Source of the DNA: Bin80 sp026709335
GTDB taxonomy: Bacteria > Bacteroidota > Rhodothermia > Rhodothermales > Bin80
Direction of reading: 5' to 3'
Assembly: GCA_965200825.1 (NCBI GenBank)
Contig: OZ241385.1
Span: 2,108,001 to 2,172,000 of the forward strand
Length of the DNA stretch: 64,000 nucleotides
Below the pieces are notes generated by a model. The model ran no database searches. It saw only the letters and a program-made list of their open reading frames with translations, and was not told where the DNA came from. The position numbers and the translations under genes are program-made. This document shows positions 19,701-29,099 of this stretch, piece after piece. Positions within the stretch are counted from its first letter, which is position 1, and every line of letters starts with the position of its first letter.

Positions 19701-20143
19701 CCCGGTATGGAGCATTCCCGCAAGATGCGTATTCACATACCCCTGGCTGGGGCGGAGCTCAACAACCAGGCTTAACCGGACAGGTAAAAGAGGATATTCT
19801 TTGCCGTTGGGGGGAGTTGGGAATTCGAGTCATTGATGGATCCGTAAGCATCAACCCTGCATTGCTCCGCAAGACAGAGTTTTGCTCGAAACGTCAAGAA
19901 TTCACTTGGTTTGACACTGAGAGACAGCGACATTCATGTCAGGTGGACGTTGGGAGCCTTGCATTCACCTACTGCCAAGTTTTATTCGTGTATCACCTCT
20001 CGGAAACCCCTCGTCTGAAAATTCGCGGGGAGATCGCCTCCGAGAAAGCAGATTTGAAACTCTCCCGAGAGGAAAGTTTAGCACTTTTTGGTCGCACAGG
20101 TACCATTAGCCGTATCGATGCATATTTAACACCTGGCTGCTAG
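16673..20143 (+). CDS. Large conserved protein, possibly a cytosolic glycan-active enzyme ((alpha/alpha)6-like)
   Basis: About 1157 residues from the ATG at 16673, which overlaps the upstream gene by 56 bp; an ATG at 16625 is also open. Family-like sequence becomes convincing from 'YPNRGICSGQLVERYG'. There is no signal peptide, so it is likely cytosolic. Recognisable blocks include 'STGALTAGRKNSDHALFPY', 'YRIERNLYKNATGNKLLFEE', 'RPEWNDANNALAGWG' (about residue 670), and 'AFPQDAYSHTPGWGGAQQPG' near the end. The 'EWNDANN' box and general size recall clan GH-Q phosphorylases (GH94, GH149, GH161), where a 'DWND' box holds the catalytic Asp. That similarity is weak and is my inference. The operon context (permease plus exported glycosidase) fits intracellular breakdown of imported oligosaccharides. 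It may instead belong to an uncharacterised family. Confidence 0.6.
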   Translation: MAKEVQRTPTSRSSSQTSEFQGIFAGHSKLYPNRGICSGQLVERYGESWYRISNYDQLSPFLITLASTGNHWLFISSTGALTAGRKNSDHALFPYVTDDKLHHSASDTGSVTLVRIDRSNRTMLWEPFSSRQHGLYRIERNLYKNATGNKLLFEEFNRDLSLLFSYSWQCVNHFGFVRRSRLESLWHIPMRISVLDGIANILPAGVSAEIQQSRSTLVDAYKVNELEQQVGVFSLSSLIVDHPVPEEALRATLVWQNGPRPLSILLSTKQLDAYRAKQELSTEHTVRGRRGAYLVERSFRLTKDRAISWDLIADVDQHVGHLIELQAEMGSSSTFIRRLRRQEEEDTSELQKLIAGADGMQKTAQKSNDLRHYSNTLFNAMRGGIPLNGYSVEKQDLIRFVYLRNHKLASTSYLQDLPDIIDLTRLPTPDDPQLHRLTNEYLPLAYSRRHGDPSRPWNAFEIHTHNDRGELLFDYSGNWRDLFQNWEALGRSFPQYYPAMLSTFVNASTADGYNPYRITRSGVDWEIPDESDPWASIGYWGDHQLTYLLCLLEWTHAHDSEKLAQLMNLRIFSYVQVPYRLADYDKILADPKHSVEFDWILHEKISARTEKNGTDECLLQTKAGNPVLVTLAEKLLVPALTKLCAMIPGGGIWLNTQRPEWNDANNALAGWGCSLVTLFHLYRYLQFVEKLYRENQSTTLQISAEILSWVNEIQQALPVNGDVSSPSGRFKVMDALGRAACRYRTNLYTRGIEKKPISVDAGDLAEFCALSCKAIQPTLQQAIREDGLVHSYTVLHPPSAQSINIEPLQLMLEGQIAALNSNKLSTQDVLKLLNALKESSLYSAYHSSYLLYADKRLPRFSLRNQISPNDIVRLSSVRKLIKNKDDRLLSRHSKGQYYFNPDLVNSTELEKLLDTLEEEGYKAVTQERASILALYEKTFSHTSFTGRSGRFFKYEGLGCIYWHIISKLLLAIQGAFWKAVDTNALVNSRKALIRHYYEIRNSLGGSQSPARYGAFPQDAYSHTPGWGGAQQPGLTGQVKEDILCRWGELGIRVIDGSVSINPALLRKTEFCSKRQEFTWFDTERQRHSCQVDVGSLAFTYCQVLFVYHLSETPRLKIRGEIASEKADLKLSREESLALFGRTGTISRIDAYLTPGC

Positions 20144-20303
20144 CTGATCCGTTATACTGATTTTGGACATTTGACCGTAATTGCGGCACCGATTTTTCTC
20201 CAACGGATGTTCTTTCTGAGCTCCCACTTTCATGAATTCCAAGGCTTGAACGTTTATCTCAAGAATATCCACTCACAGTGAGAGATATCATGAGTGCGAA
20301 CCT

Positions 20304-21545
20304 TCACTCACTGCACGACAGCCCCCATCTCACCAAAAGTAGATCCTCTGATCGCCCGGACTCTTGACCTGTCTCGTTATCGCGTACGAGTACTTTGAGT
20401 TTATAACGGCCCGGTTTCTGTTTACTGACATCAAGTATTTGGTATAGTGATTCTTCCGATTGTATTCCGTCTCCCTTGTAGCTTACAGTTACACTCTCCC
20501 CTGTACTTGCTCTGCCCTTGAATACGCGTCGAACAAAACGTCGAACTCCGCGACGAGTCTTCTGTTTGCTCTTAGACTCCAATGTGATTTCCACATCATA
20601 ATTTGTTCTTCCCTGATCATTGAGAGTCAATCCATAGATTTCGAAATACAGATATACAGGCCATTCAGTTGAATATATATTCCGTGGTGCAGGCAGGATA
20701 GAAAAATCTTTACGAACAATTTCTTTCGGGCTCACAGATACATCATTCTGAGACTGTTCAACTGAATAGGCCAGTAAAACACTACTCAGCCTGAGGCCAG
20801 TTTTATTATAATTCGATACCGTGATCTCTCGGTACAAAACAGCCAATGTCTGCCCAGTGACAGTCTTCGATGCGATCAAGAGCTCATGTGCGCCCGGTTG
20901 TACCCGTAGTTGCTGTGTATCGACCCATAAATCACGGTCCGGAAATGTGCTCACCTGATTCGCAGATACACTGTCAATGTCCAAACTATGCTCAGTAAGG
21001 ACTTTATCTCGATCGCTGGTAAGAAATATTTTGACATTTGCTTTTTCATGTATCACTTCATTCAAGCGATCAAAGTTGGATTCCAAAGGAATTCCATAAT
21101 GAACATACAGTTCTGTTTCCTCTCCATCTCCCTTGAATGAACTAACCAGAAATGGCGGATCATTCTGTAAGCCGGACACCGTTCGATATCGGTGATCATG
21201 CGACATCGTAATCATGTCGGGGGTTAGTCTTATATAGGCGTTCACTCTACCCACCTTACAAGACTCTATCACTCTATCTCCCCAAACCTCATACGTTACA
21301 TCATTGATTTCAACTCGCATTGGAAAAGAACCATCCGCGTATGTGCTAAAACCTCTATATGGCGGAGGTAACAGAGGTAGAGTGCGTAAATTTTCTGAAA
21401 GATTTCTTTCATCAATTATTCTTTCGTTCACAATCAATCTTCCGTATTCATCACTCCTGAATTGAATCTGTGCTAAGGCATTCGCAGTCGCAGAAAATGC
21501 AAATAATATCGCAAAGACATACCTGAATTTTACATATCTAAGCAT
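20304..21545 (-). CDS. Secreted protein of unknown function, GWxTD-like C-terminal beta domain
   Basis: 413 residues with a signal peptide ending about 'ANALAQ' (residue 26). The rest is predicted to be beta-rich, with no catalytic motif I recognise. The C-terminal 150 residues ('WPVYLYFEIYGLTLNDQGRT' and 'KPGRYKLKVLVRDNETG') resemble the beta-sandwich that follows GWxTD domains in Bacteroidota/Rhodothermota proteins, although the GWxTD core itself is not seen. It is probably periplasmic or cell-surface associated. It is transcribed alone, convergent with the glycan-use genes. Confidence 0.6.
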   Translation of the reverse strand: MLRYVKFRYVFAILFAFSATANALAQIQFRSDEYGRLIVNERIIDERNLSENLRTLPLLPPPYRGFSTYADGSFPMRVEINDVTYEVWGDRVIESCKVGRVNAYIRLTPDMITMSHDHRYRTVSGLQNDPPFLVSSFKGDGEETELYVHYGIPLESNFDRLNEVIHEKANVKIFLTSDRDKVLTEHSLDIDSVSANQVSTFPDRDLWVDTQQLRVQPGAHELLIASKTVTGQTLAVLYREITVSNYNKTGLRLSSVLLAYSVEQSQNDVSVSPKEIVRKDFSILPAPRNIYSTEWPVYLYFEIYGLTLNDQGRTNYDVEITLESKSKQKTRRGVRRFVRRVFKGRASTGESVTVSYKGDGIQSEESLYQILDVSKQKPGRYKLKVLVRDNETGQESGRSEDLLLVRWGLSCSE

Positions 21546-21835
21546 GAATCAAAATAGGTTGACACAGAAGGAAGAACCTAGAAAATTCTACTACAGTTCA
21601 CTTAGAGTTAAGCCACTGTCCAACTAATTCAATCCTATTGACAGTGGAGGTACCTCATCAATCACATAAGTCGGATTCGATAGCAATTCGACAGCAAAAT
21701 GAGTACTTGCCCTGTGTAGATACGCCTCTGTCCGTCACTCTGTTTCATCAACTCCAGAGTATTACTCAGGGCGTGAGCGAAGTGATACCCGTCCGCATTT
21801 ATTATCGGAAACAGGCAAGACTCCCATTAACTTAA

Positions 21836-21934
21836 GAGGTTCTCGCAAAACCTCTGTTTTCAGACAGAAAAGATTTCCTAAGGTGCTTTCAGAGCAATGT
21901 TTATGTTCAATTTCGGGGGTTTTGCAGGAGGTTC
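21836..21934. repeat. MITE copy A (99 bp), ends like the IS5-like element
   Basis: Starts GAGGTTCTCGCAAAACCTCT and ends with the complement of GAACCTCCTGCAAAACCCC. The interior (CAGACAGAAAAGA, GGTGCTTTCAG, GCAATGTTTATG, CAATTTCGGGGG) matches the copy at 53009-53107. The left end agrees with the IS5-like inverted repeat at 43766 in 18 of 21 positions. The flanking 4 bp differ (TTAA and GTCA), so the target duplication has decayed. It sits in the 518-bp gap 21546-22063. That gap also holds an 8-bp hairpin (CCACTGTC 21613-21620, GACAGTGG 21640-21647) and no gene. Confidence 0.75.
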
Positions 21935-22063
21935 GTCATACAGGACATCCAGCGCAGTGAACTGTTGTGTACGATAATAACGACTTCCGTGTTTAATTCC
22001 ATTGATTCCGAACACAATCAGCCAAGAAGATTCCTGTGACTTGAACATGAACTGTGAATAAGA

Positions 22064-23471
22064 CTAAACTTTGGAGACGGTGTTTTGCCAAAGGGCAAGT
22101 CCTCTTTCGAGCGGAGTATCCAGCCAATTATCAAAACGCTGTTTCACTTCCTGTAAATCATCCCTATAGTTGATCAGAAAAACATCTTTGCAAATTGGGG
22201 CAGCACCTCCAAATTCAGATTTATCCTCACTTCGCACCTTCTCAAACCAAATCACAGAGCAAACAAGTACTCCCTTAAAGTCATGCCCTATTCCATGGAA
22301 AGATACCAGTATTGAGCACTCGCGGGAAGTATCTTTTATGCACAATCGAATCCATGACCGATACATACTTGTATCTGCATAATACCTCAACTCCTTGGCT
22401 GCTCCAATAATTTGATTGCGGAAATAATAATTCTGATCTATATTTTCATTTTCTGCGTCATGAACAAAAAGTGTGAATTTCTCTGGGATTCTTTCTTTGA
22501 GTTGCTCTTCTACTTTTTTCAATCTTTCCTTTGCACGGACGTGAAGTTCACCGGCATATTTCAATGTAGTACTTAATTCCTGTTCTAGCTGATCTTGGGA
22601 TCTGGAAAACAATTCCCCGATAGATTCAAGTCGTTTACTGAGGTTCAGATGATGTTCTGCCTCTTTAATCACACCGAAGGCATCCACAAATTCTCTCTTC
22701 AATATTGACACAAAGAAATTGACGAGTGAGGCTAATTCTCCTTTGTCCGCCTGTTCAAGAGCATCAATATATTCAGAGCGTTTTTCTTCTTGAACAATCA
22801 ATGGAAAACTCCCTCCTTGGATTAATATCATCGTTGCCAGTGCTCTGGCAACTCGACCATTTCCATCCGTAAATGGATGGATCTGTGTAAATCTGTGATG
22901 AAACCAAGCTGCTTCTACTACAGGAGAAACATCTTGAGATTGATGCTCCTTGTACATGCCTATCAATCGATCCATCTCTGAATCAACATGTTCGGGGGGA
23001 CAATAAATATGAACACGTTCACCTGGCCTTATAGGATTATTCGGAATCTTCTTATATTCTCCAGGCTCTATGTTCACCTTAACAATGTTTCCAAATTGAT
23101 CCCTTCCTTCCGTGATTTTTTGATGTCTTGTAAATACAGCATGCAATTCTTTAATCAGACTTGTTGACAATTCGCGCTCCTGCTTTACATATGAAAAAAC
23201 ACCTTACTATTGCGTCCTGCTGATCACAGACTATTGCAATTGTACGCTCCGCCTCTCCTCTGGACGTTTGGTGAGAGATAAACGCTGAATTCAATCCTCT
23301 CTCGATCAAAATTTCAGTTGTTCCACGGTCCAGCGAATACAGACGCTCAATCAGTCCTGTTTCAATGGCCCATTTTCTGTTGATGCGTTTGTCAAACTCT
23401 CTCACATCAGATAACTTTTCACGCTGCTCATTCCAAAGCGCTGCTAAAGTCGGGATTTCACAAGTATCCAA
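22064..23471 (-). pseudogene. Fic family protein split by a single-base frameshift
   Basis: Two adjoining frames make one Fic protein of about 470 residues. The upstream frame (23471-23151) encodes the Fic N-terminal region ('WAIETGLIERLYSLDRGTTE'). The downstream frame carries the AMPylation motif 'HPFTDGNGRVARAL' and a C-terminal helical region. They join at an A-run on the plus strand (23194-23199, T6 in the gene). Removing one T gives the expected continuous 'CFSYVKQERELSTSLIKEL'. Fic enzymes transfer AMP or other phosphate groups to protein hydroxyls. The inhibitory helix is not clearly visible. As written, the gene would not make full-length protein. A sequencing indel is possible, but neighbouring core genes show no such errors. 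Confidence 0.82.
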
Positions 23472-23775
23472 TGTTTGGGGGTCTTGCTCCTAGTTTTGAA
23501 TAGGCGTCCATTTAGACTTGTAATAATTGGTCATAAAACTTGGCAGTTATAAAACCATAACTTGATGCCCTCCAAAGCATCTACACTGCGAATTACACAT
23601 TTTCAATAAGTCGATAGTCTCTTGATCAGTGTGACAGGAGCTTAATGTACAGATCGCACGACGAAACAGATGCTGTTTCTCCAAACTATACATACTTGCT
23701 CCCTCCATTCTACGGCTAACTACTGCAGCATAATTCGTATTTTTAGGCTTCTCAAAGTATCCGACCTGTTACGGC
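23472..23775. other. 304-bp spacer, nothing recognised
   Basis: Spacer between the divergent Fic pseudogene and amidohydrolase genes. It would have to contain both promoters. I see no convincing motif, repeat or RNA. Confidence 0.4.
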
Positions 23776-25008
23776 ATGTCCGTATTTGATGTTGCTCCAA
23801 AACCCTTCTGCTTTCCCGCATCTCCTGCGAACGGGCAGTTTCCCGATGAATTTGTTGATTATCTGATCAACCTGCGTCGGCACTTGCATCGAAATCCTGA
23901 AATTGGATATCAAGAATTCGCCACGAGCCGCCTGATCCGCCATCATCTGGAAAGCCAGGGCCTCGAGGTTTCGGGCCCTCATGCCAAGACCGGGTTGTTT
24001 GTAGATATTGAAGGAATTCATCCCGGGCCACATATTGGCTTTAGGTGTGACATTGACGCATTGAAAATGCAGGATGCGAAAAAAACAGAGTATGCCTCAC
24101 GCAATCGTGAAGCTGCTCATGCCTGTGGACATGATGCACATACCACTATCGGTATAGGGCTTGCTCTCAATCTTTATCGACTCCGCCACCAACTAAAAGG
24201 ACGAGTTCGAATCTTTTTCCAGCCAAATGAAGAAGGAAATCCCAGTGGATCCGTACCTATGATCAAAGCTGGCGTTTGTGATCCGTTGGAGGCTTTGTAT
24301 TGTATGCATGTAGACCCTACACTTGATATCGGACAATTCGGAGTTCCTGAAGGACAAGTTACAGCTTCCTCAGAACGCATTCGGGTACAGATTCGTGCGC
24401 GAAGTACCGGGCACTCAGCCAGACCTCATAAAGTGAAGGATACCATCTGGATTGCTACACAATTGCTGAGTCAATACTACCAATACAGTGGGCGGATTAC
24501 CGATGCACGTAATCCATCCGTCTTTACGGTTTGTATGATCGGTGGTGGAATGGCGCATAATGTAATTCCCTCCGAGGCGTGGTTTGAAGGTGCGCTGCGC
24601 TGCTTAAACGACCAAGATCGTGTCTTTCTATTGGACTACATGGAACGTACAGCGCAAAATTTTGCGGCGACCCATGGCGTAAGCATCAAGTTCACTCGAG
24701 TGGAAGGCCTCCCCGCTGTGATCAACAATGCTGCACTTGGCAGAAACGTCCGTGCTTGTATTCACGAATTATTCGACGAGAGTGCCACCATCGGAATCTG
24801 CGTACCCAGTATGGGAGCTGAAGACTTTGCAAATTACTTGGAACATGTTCCTGGAATGTTGATCCGGGTAGGAACTCGCAGTAGCAAAGATACCAGTTAC
24901 CCCCTGCATGATGCTCATTTTGATATTGATGAGCAAGCCCTTTCATACTCAGTAGAGTTGATGAGTCGGGTAATGATCCGTCATCTGGATAAGAAAGTTA
25001 CTCCTTGA
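23776..25008 (+). CDS. M20 family amidohydrolase (hippurate/IAA-amino acid hydrolase type)
   Basis: A 410-residue cytosolic metallohydrolase cleaving N-acyl or amide bonds of amino-acid conjugates or peptides. The M20D features are in order: 'LRRHLHRNPEIGYQEF' near residue 35, the metal-binding 'ACGHDAHTTIG' near 117, 'FFQPNEEGNPSGS' with the catalytic Glu near 153, the His in 'MHVDPTLDIGQFG', 'STGHSARPHK' near 218, and the C-terminal 'PSMGAEDFANYL'. The length is typical. It is 52 bp upstream of the IscA-like gene on the same strand, heading a run of core genes. Physiological substrate unknown. Confidence 0.9.
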   Translation: MSVFDVAPKPFCFPASPANGQFPDEFVDYLINLRRHLHRNPEIGYQEFATSRLIRHHLESQGLEVSGPHAKTGLFVDIEGIHPGPHIGFRCDIDALKMQDAKKTEYASRNREAAHACGHDAHTTIGIGLALNLYRLRHQLKGRVRIFFQPNEEGNPSGSVPMIKAGVCDPLEALYCMHVDPTLDIGQFGVPEGQVTASSERIRVQIRARSTGHSARPHKVKDTIWIATQLLSQYYQYSGRITDARNPSVFTVCMIGGGMAHNVIPSEAWFEGALRCLNDQDRVFLLDYMERTAQNFAATHGVSIKFTRVEGLPAVINNAALGRNVRACIHELFDESATIGICVPSMGAEDFANYLEHVPGMLIRVGTRSSKDTSYPLHDAHFDIDEQALSYSVELMSRVMIRHLDKKVTP

Positions 25009-25060
25009 TCGGAACAGGCACCCAAAGTCATGGTATAGGTGGAGTTCCTGTCGAAACTAT

Positions 25061-25408
25061 ATGGTCATGGATGCACCTGCCTCCCCAGTGACATTAAGTC
25101 CTCGCGCCTCTGAAGAGGTACGCAAAATTTTGACTGATAAAACTATTCCGGAAGGTTACGGACTGAGAATCGGGGTCCGCGGCGGAGGGTGTAGCGGAAT
25201 GAGCTACATCCTTGGCTTCGACAAGCTTCGTGAACACGATCTCACCTTTGATTTTGATGGAATTTTGATGTACATTGACAAACGTCAAGGGTTGTATCTA
25301 TTGGGAACAACCATAGATTATCATGCAGGCCTTGACGCACGGGGTTTCGTATTCGAAAACCCAAATGCCACTCAAACATGTGGCTGCGGATCCAGCTTCG
25401 CAGCCTGA
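25061..25408 (+). CDS. HesB/IscA family iron-sulfur cluster assembly accessory protein
   Basis: 115 residues of the A-type carrier family (IscA, SufA, ErpA), which receives an Fe-S cluster and passes it to apo-enzymes. The three conserved Cys are visible: one in 'GGGCSGMSY' (about residue 46) and the paired 'CGCGSSFAA' at the C-terminus. 'LTDKTIPEGYGLRIGVRGGG' just before the first Cys is typical. A cysteine before the final Cys-Gly-Cys ('TQTCGCG') is also present. The end lies 14 bp before the likely clpC start, so the genes are probably co-transcribed. Which A-type paralogue it is cannot be decided from sequence alone. Confidence 0.92.
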   Translation: MVMDAPASPVTLSPRASEEVRKILTDKTIPEGYGLRIGVRGGGCSGMSYILGFDKLREHDLTFDFDGILMYIDKRQGLYLLGTTIDYHAGLDARGFVFENPNATQTCGCGSSFAA

Positions 25409-25422
25409 CTCAATCTCTCTTC

Positions 25423-27981
25423 ATGGATAGTCACAGTAACTTTTCCAATCGTGTTCGGGATGTGATCTCATACAGTCGCGATGAGGCCATTCGCCTCGGC
25501 CATGATTATATCGGGACCGAGCACCTGTTACTTGGTATTGTACGGGAAGGAGAGGGAGTCGCCGTCCGAGTCCTGCGCAATCTCGGATGTAATCTCCAGA
25601 AACTGAAGAAAGTAATCGAGACTACGGTGCGCTCCGGTGGTGGAACCCTCACGGTTGGGAACCTCCCTCTCACTAAACAGGCAGAAAAGGTTCTGCGAAT
25701 CACCTACCTCGAAGCAAAACTTTACAAATCTGATGTCATTGGCACCGAACATCTTTTGCTGAGCCTGCTTCGAGACGACGACAACATTGCATCTCAAATC
25801 TTGCGTGATTCGTTCTCAGTCACGTATGAGAACATGCGAGCAGAACTGGATACGATCCTTACTGGAAAACCATCATCTGTGCAAAAGGACGATTCCCGTA
25901 AAAGTAAAAGTCAAGGCAGCCGCGCCCGGCAAGGAAACCAGGAAAAATCAAAAACTCCTGTACTGGATAATTTCGGACGTGACCTCACGAAGCTTGCTGA
26001 TAAGGGGCAACTGGATCCTGTAATTGGCCGCCACCAGGAAATTGAACGTGTCGCCCAGGTTCTGAGCCGCCGTAAAAAAAATAATCCGGTCTTGATAGGA
26101 GAACCCGGGGTTGGTAAAACCGCTATCGCGGAGGGATTGGCTATGCGCATTATCCAGCGGAAGGTCTCCCGTATACTCCATGAAAAACGGATCGTCACTC
26201 TTGATCTTGCCGCCCTGGTCGCAGGAACCAAATACCGTGGGCAGTTTGAAGAACGCCTCAAGGCCGTAATGACCGAACTGGAGAAATCTCCTGAAGTAGT
26301 CCTCTTTATTGATGAAATTCACACGATTGTCGGCGCAGGAAGTGCTTCAGGCTCTCTTGATGCGTCCAATATGTTCAAGCCAGCCCTGGCTCGTGGAGAA
26401 TTACAATGCATTGGAGCAACAACCTTGGATGAATATCGCCAATATGTTGAAAAAGATGGTGCACTTGATCGACGATTCCAAAAGATCGTAGTCAATCCGG
26501 CTACACCTGAAGAAACTCTTAACATTCTCATTCAGATCAAGGATCGCTACGAAGACCACCACAGCGTTGCCTATGAAGAGGATGCCATAGAACTCGCAGT
26601 TGCCCTCGCCGAACGCTACATTACCGATCGACATCTTCCCGACAAGGCTATTGATGTAATTGATGAAGCTGGTGCACGAGTCCACTTGGAAAATATCCAT
26701 GTACCAGAAAACATCCTTAAACTCGAGACTGAAATTGAGACGACTCGAGAGAATAAAAATGAAGTGGTCAAACGTCAGAATTTTGAAGAAGCTGCCAGAT
26801 TGAGGGATATTGAAGAAAAACTCAGAGAACGATTGACCGAAGAAAAACGTGCGTGGGAGAGTTCAGCTGGAAACAAGCGTCACTCGGTTACCATTAAGGA
26901 CATTACGACCACGGTGTCCATGATGACCGGCATCCCGCTTGATCGACTGTCTAAACCTGAACAGAAAAAACTTCTCCAGATGGAGGCCGCTCTTCAGAAG
27001 CGTGTCATCGGCCAAGATGAGCCCATCTCAAAACTGTCAAGAGCCATTCGCCGTACCCGTGCTGGACTCAAAGATCCCAGCAAACCAATTGGCTCTTTCA
27101 TCTTCCTCGGACCTACCGGAGTTGGAAAGACAGAATTGGCAAAAGTACTCACCGAATACCTGTTTGATAGTGCCGACGCCCTTGTTCGTGTGGACATGAG
27201 CGAATATATGGAGAAGTTTTCCGTAAGCCGCCTTGTTGGAGCACCTCCCGGATATGTTGGATATGATGAAGGAGGGCAATTGACCGAAAAAGTTCGTCGA
27301 AAACCTTTTTCTGTTGTTCTCCTAGATGAAATAGAAAAAGCACATCCTGATGTGTTCAATATTCTTTTGCAAGTACTTGATGACGGAATTTTAACTGATG
27401 GGACCGGTCGCCGAATTGATTTTCGGAATACTGTGATCATCATGACCAGCAACGTTGGTGCCCGTGGAATTCGCAACGCTAACGGTGGGCTCGGATTCTC
27501 TCAGAGTATGGAGACATTTGACTATAAGGCCATGAAGGCTACAGTCGAGACTGAGTTGAAAAATGTTTTCAATCCAGAGTTTTTGAATAGAGTTGATGAC
27601 GTCATCGTCTTCCATTCCTTGGAAAAACCACATATCCATCAAATAATTGATCTGCTTTCTGAGGAACTTCTTAGTCGGGCCAAGGGACTTGGAATTACAA
27701 TTGACGTAAAAGATTCTGCAAAGAATTTTCTCGTTGAGCACGGATATGATGCCAAATTTGGTGCGCGACCACTCAAGCGTGCACTACAGCAATACCTGGA
27801 AGATCCACTGGCCGAAGCCATCCTTGGGCAAGGATTAGGGGAGGGGGATCGTATCATCGTTACCCATAAATCCGGTTCGGACAACCTCTCACTTAAGATC
27901 TCTGCTCAGAAAAAGAAAGCCGTCTCGGAATCTGAACAGACCCAAGTAGAAGGAGCGGCCGAACAAGGATCTCATACATAA
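25423..27981 (+). CDS. clpC: ATP-dependent Clp protease ATP-binding subunit ClpC
   Basis: About 852 residues from the ATG at 25423 ('MDSHSNFSNRVRDVI'); an upstream in-frame ATG at 25378 would overlap the previous gene and is unlikely. It is an AAA+ unfoldase that feeds substrates to ClpP. Domains in order: two N-terminal Clp repeats (1-150), NBD1 with Walker A 'GEPGVGKTAIAEG' and Walker B 'VVLFIDEIHTIVGAG', a UVR-like middle segment ('RQNFEEAARLRDIEEKL'), and NBD2 with 'GPTGVGKTELAK' and 'VVLLDEIEKAHPDV'. A C-terminal D2-small domain ends in a polar tail. The UVR segment separates ClpC from ClpB and ClpA. ClpP is not in the window. Confidence 0.97.
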   Translation: MDSHSNFSNRVRDVISYSRDEAIRLGHDYIGTEHLLLGIVREGEGVAVRVLRNLGCNLQKLKKVIETTVRSGGGTLTVGNLPLTKQAEKVLRITYLEAKLYKSDVIGTEHLLLSLLRDDDNIASQILRDSFSVTYENMRAELDTILTGKPSSVQKDDSRKSKSQGSRARQGNQEKSKTPVLDNFGRDLTKLADKGQLDPVIGRHQEIERVAQVLSRRKKNNPVLIGEPGVGKTAIAEGLAMRIIQRKVSRILHEKRIVTLDLAALVAGTKYRGQFEERLKAVMTELEKSPEVVLFIDEIHTIVGAGSASGSLDASNMFKPALARGELQCIGATTLDEYRQYVEKDGALDRRFQKIVVNPATPEETLNILIQIKDRYEDHHSVAYEEDAIELAVALAERYITDRHLPDKAIDVIDEAGARVHLENIHVPENILKLETEIETTRENKNEVVKRQNFEEAARLRDIEEKLRERLTEEKRAWESSAGNKRHSVTIKDITTTVSMMTGIPLDRLSKPEQKKLLQMEAALQKRVIGQDEPISKLSRAIRRTRAGLKDPSKPIGSFIFLGPTGVGKTELAKVLTEYLFDSADALVRVDMSEYMEKFSVSRLVGAPPGYVGYDEGGQLTEKVRRKPFSVVLLDEIEKAHPDVFNILLQVLDDGILTDGTGRRIDFRNTVIIMTSNVGARGIRNANGGLGFSQSMETFDYKAMKATVETELKNVFNPEFLNRVDDVIVFHSLEKPHIHQIIDLLSEELLSRAKGLGITIDVKDSAKNFLVEHGYDAKFGARPLKRALQQYLEDPLAEAILGQGLGEGDRIIVTHKSGSDNLSLKISAQKKKAVSESEQTQVEGAAEQGSHT

Positions 27982-27985
27982 TTCA

Positions 27986-29086
27986 ATGATGGAACGCGTT
28001 GCCATCATTGGCATCGGCGTGATCGGAGGATCGCTCGCTTTGGCTTGGAAGGAGCGTCTGCCTAGGTTGCACATCACTGGTTACGATAAACCAGAAATCC
28101 TTGATCAGGCAATTCAAAGAGGTATCATTGACTACAAGGCCACTTCTCTCGTTGATGCTGTCTGCGAGGTCGATTCTGTATTTTTGGCTGTGCCACTGGA
28201 ATCTATCATGCCCGTGATGAACTCTATTGGTCCACACTTAAATCCGCATACATTTGTCACCGATGTAGGGTCCGTCAAAAAACCCGTCATTGACGCCGCA
28301 AAATCTCTGTTACCAGATCATACCTGTTTTATCGGAGGGCATCCGATGACCGGATCTGAACAAAGTGGCTTAGAGGGAGCAGATGCTTTTCTATTTGAAA
28401 ATGCTTTCTACATCCTGTGCCCTGACGGAACAGAAGATACTGCTCATTACTCAACCCTCACAGCACTTGTCGAAGGTACCGGAGCACGTGTACTGTCAAT
28501 GGACGCCCAGCAACATGATCGGATTGTAGCGTATGTCAGTCACTTGCCCCAGATCATTGCTACTGCTCTCGTCAATGTTGCAGCGGATCAAAATCAATCA
28601 GATCCTGCCATACTAGAGTTGGCAGCTGGTGGATTCAGAGACATGACTCGGATTGCTTCCTCTCCGTTCAGCATGTGGGCTTCTGTACTCGAATACAATC
28701 GAACAGATGTAGATACCGCCCTCGGGACCTTGATTGACTCCCTGGATTTCATCCGAGAACAACTCCGGGAAGGGGCAGACATTCAACAACTACACCCTAT
28801 ATTTGAGAAAGCGTCTTCTGTACGAGAAGAAATACCCAAAGATTTTAAGGGGTTTCTGAGACCATTGAGTGACGTATTCGTATATGCAAAAGATGAGCCT
28901 GGTGTTCTGGCTCACATAGCCGGAGCACTTTTTAGTCAAGGAATTAGTATCAAGGACATTGAACTGCTCAAGATCCGTGAAGGAACAGGTGGAGCATTTA
29001 GAATCAGCCTGGAAAATGACCACATGGCGGACGCCGCAGTGACTGCGCTAAATTCCCACGGATGCCGAGCTCACAGACTCCAATAA
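27986..29086 (+). CDS. tyrA: Prephenate dehydrogenase with C-terminal ACT domain
   Basis: 366 residues catalysing NAD(P)-dependent oxidative decarboxylation of prephenate in tyrosine biosynthesis. The Rossmann motif is 'IIGIGVIGGSLALAW' at the N-terminus. 'FVTDVGSVKKPVI' (about 92), 'FIGGHPMTGSEQSGLEGA' (about 112, with the substrate-binding His) and 'VAYVSHLPQIIATAL' (about 183) are TyrA signatures. Residues 290-366 form an ACT domain ('AKDEPGVLAHIAGALFSQGI'), probably for feedback control by tyrosine. It follows clpC by 4 bp. Two adjacent ATGs (27986, 27989) are possible starts. Confidence 0.95.
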   Translation: MMERVAIIGIGVIGGSLALAWKERLPRLHITGYDKPEILDQAIQRGIIDYKATSLVDAVCEVDSVFLAVPLESIMPVMNSIGPHLNPHTFVTDVGSVKKPVIDAAKSLLPDHTCFIGGHPMTGSEQSGLEGADAFLFENAFYILCPDGTEDTAHYSTLTALVEGTGARVLSMDAQQHDRIVAYVSHLPQIIATALVNVAADQNQSDPAILELAAGGFRDMTRIASSPFSMWASVLEYNRTDVDTALGTLIDSLDFIREQLREGADIQQLHPIFEKASSVREEIPKDFKGFLRPLSDVFVYAKDEPGVLAHIAGALFSQGISIKDIELLKIREGTGGAFRISLENDHMADAAVTALNSHGCRAHRLQ

Positions 29087-29099
29087 TATCTCCCTGATT

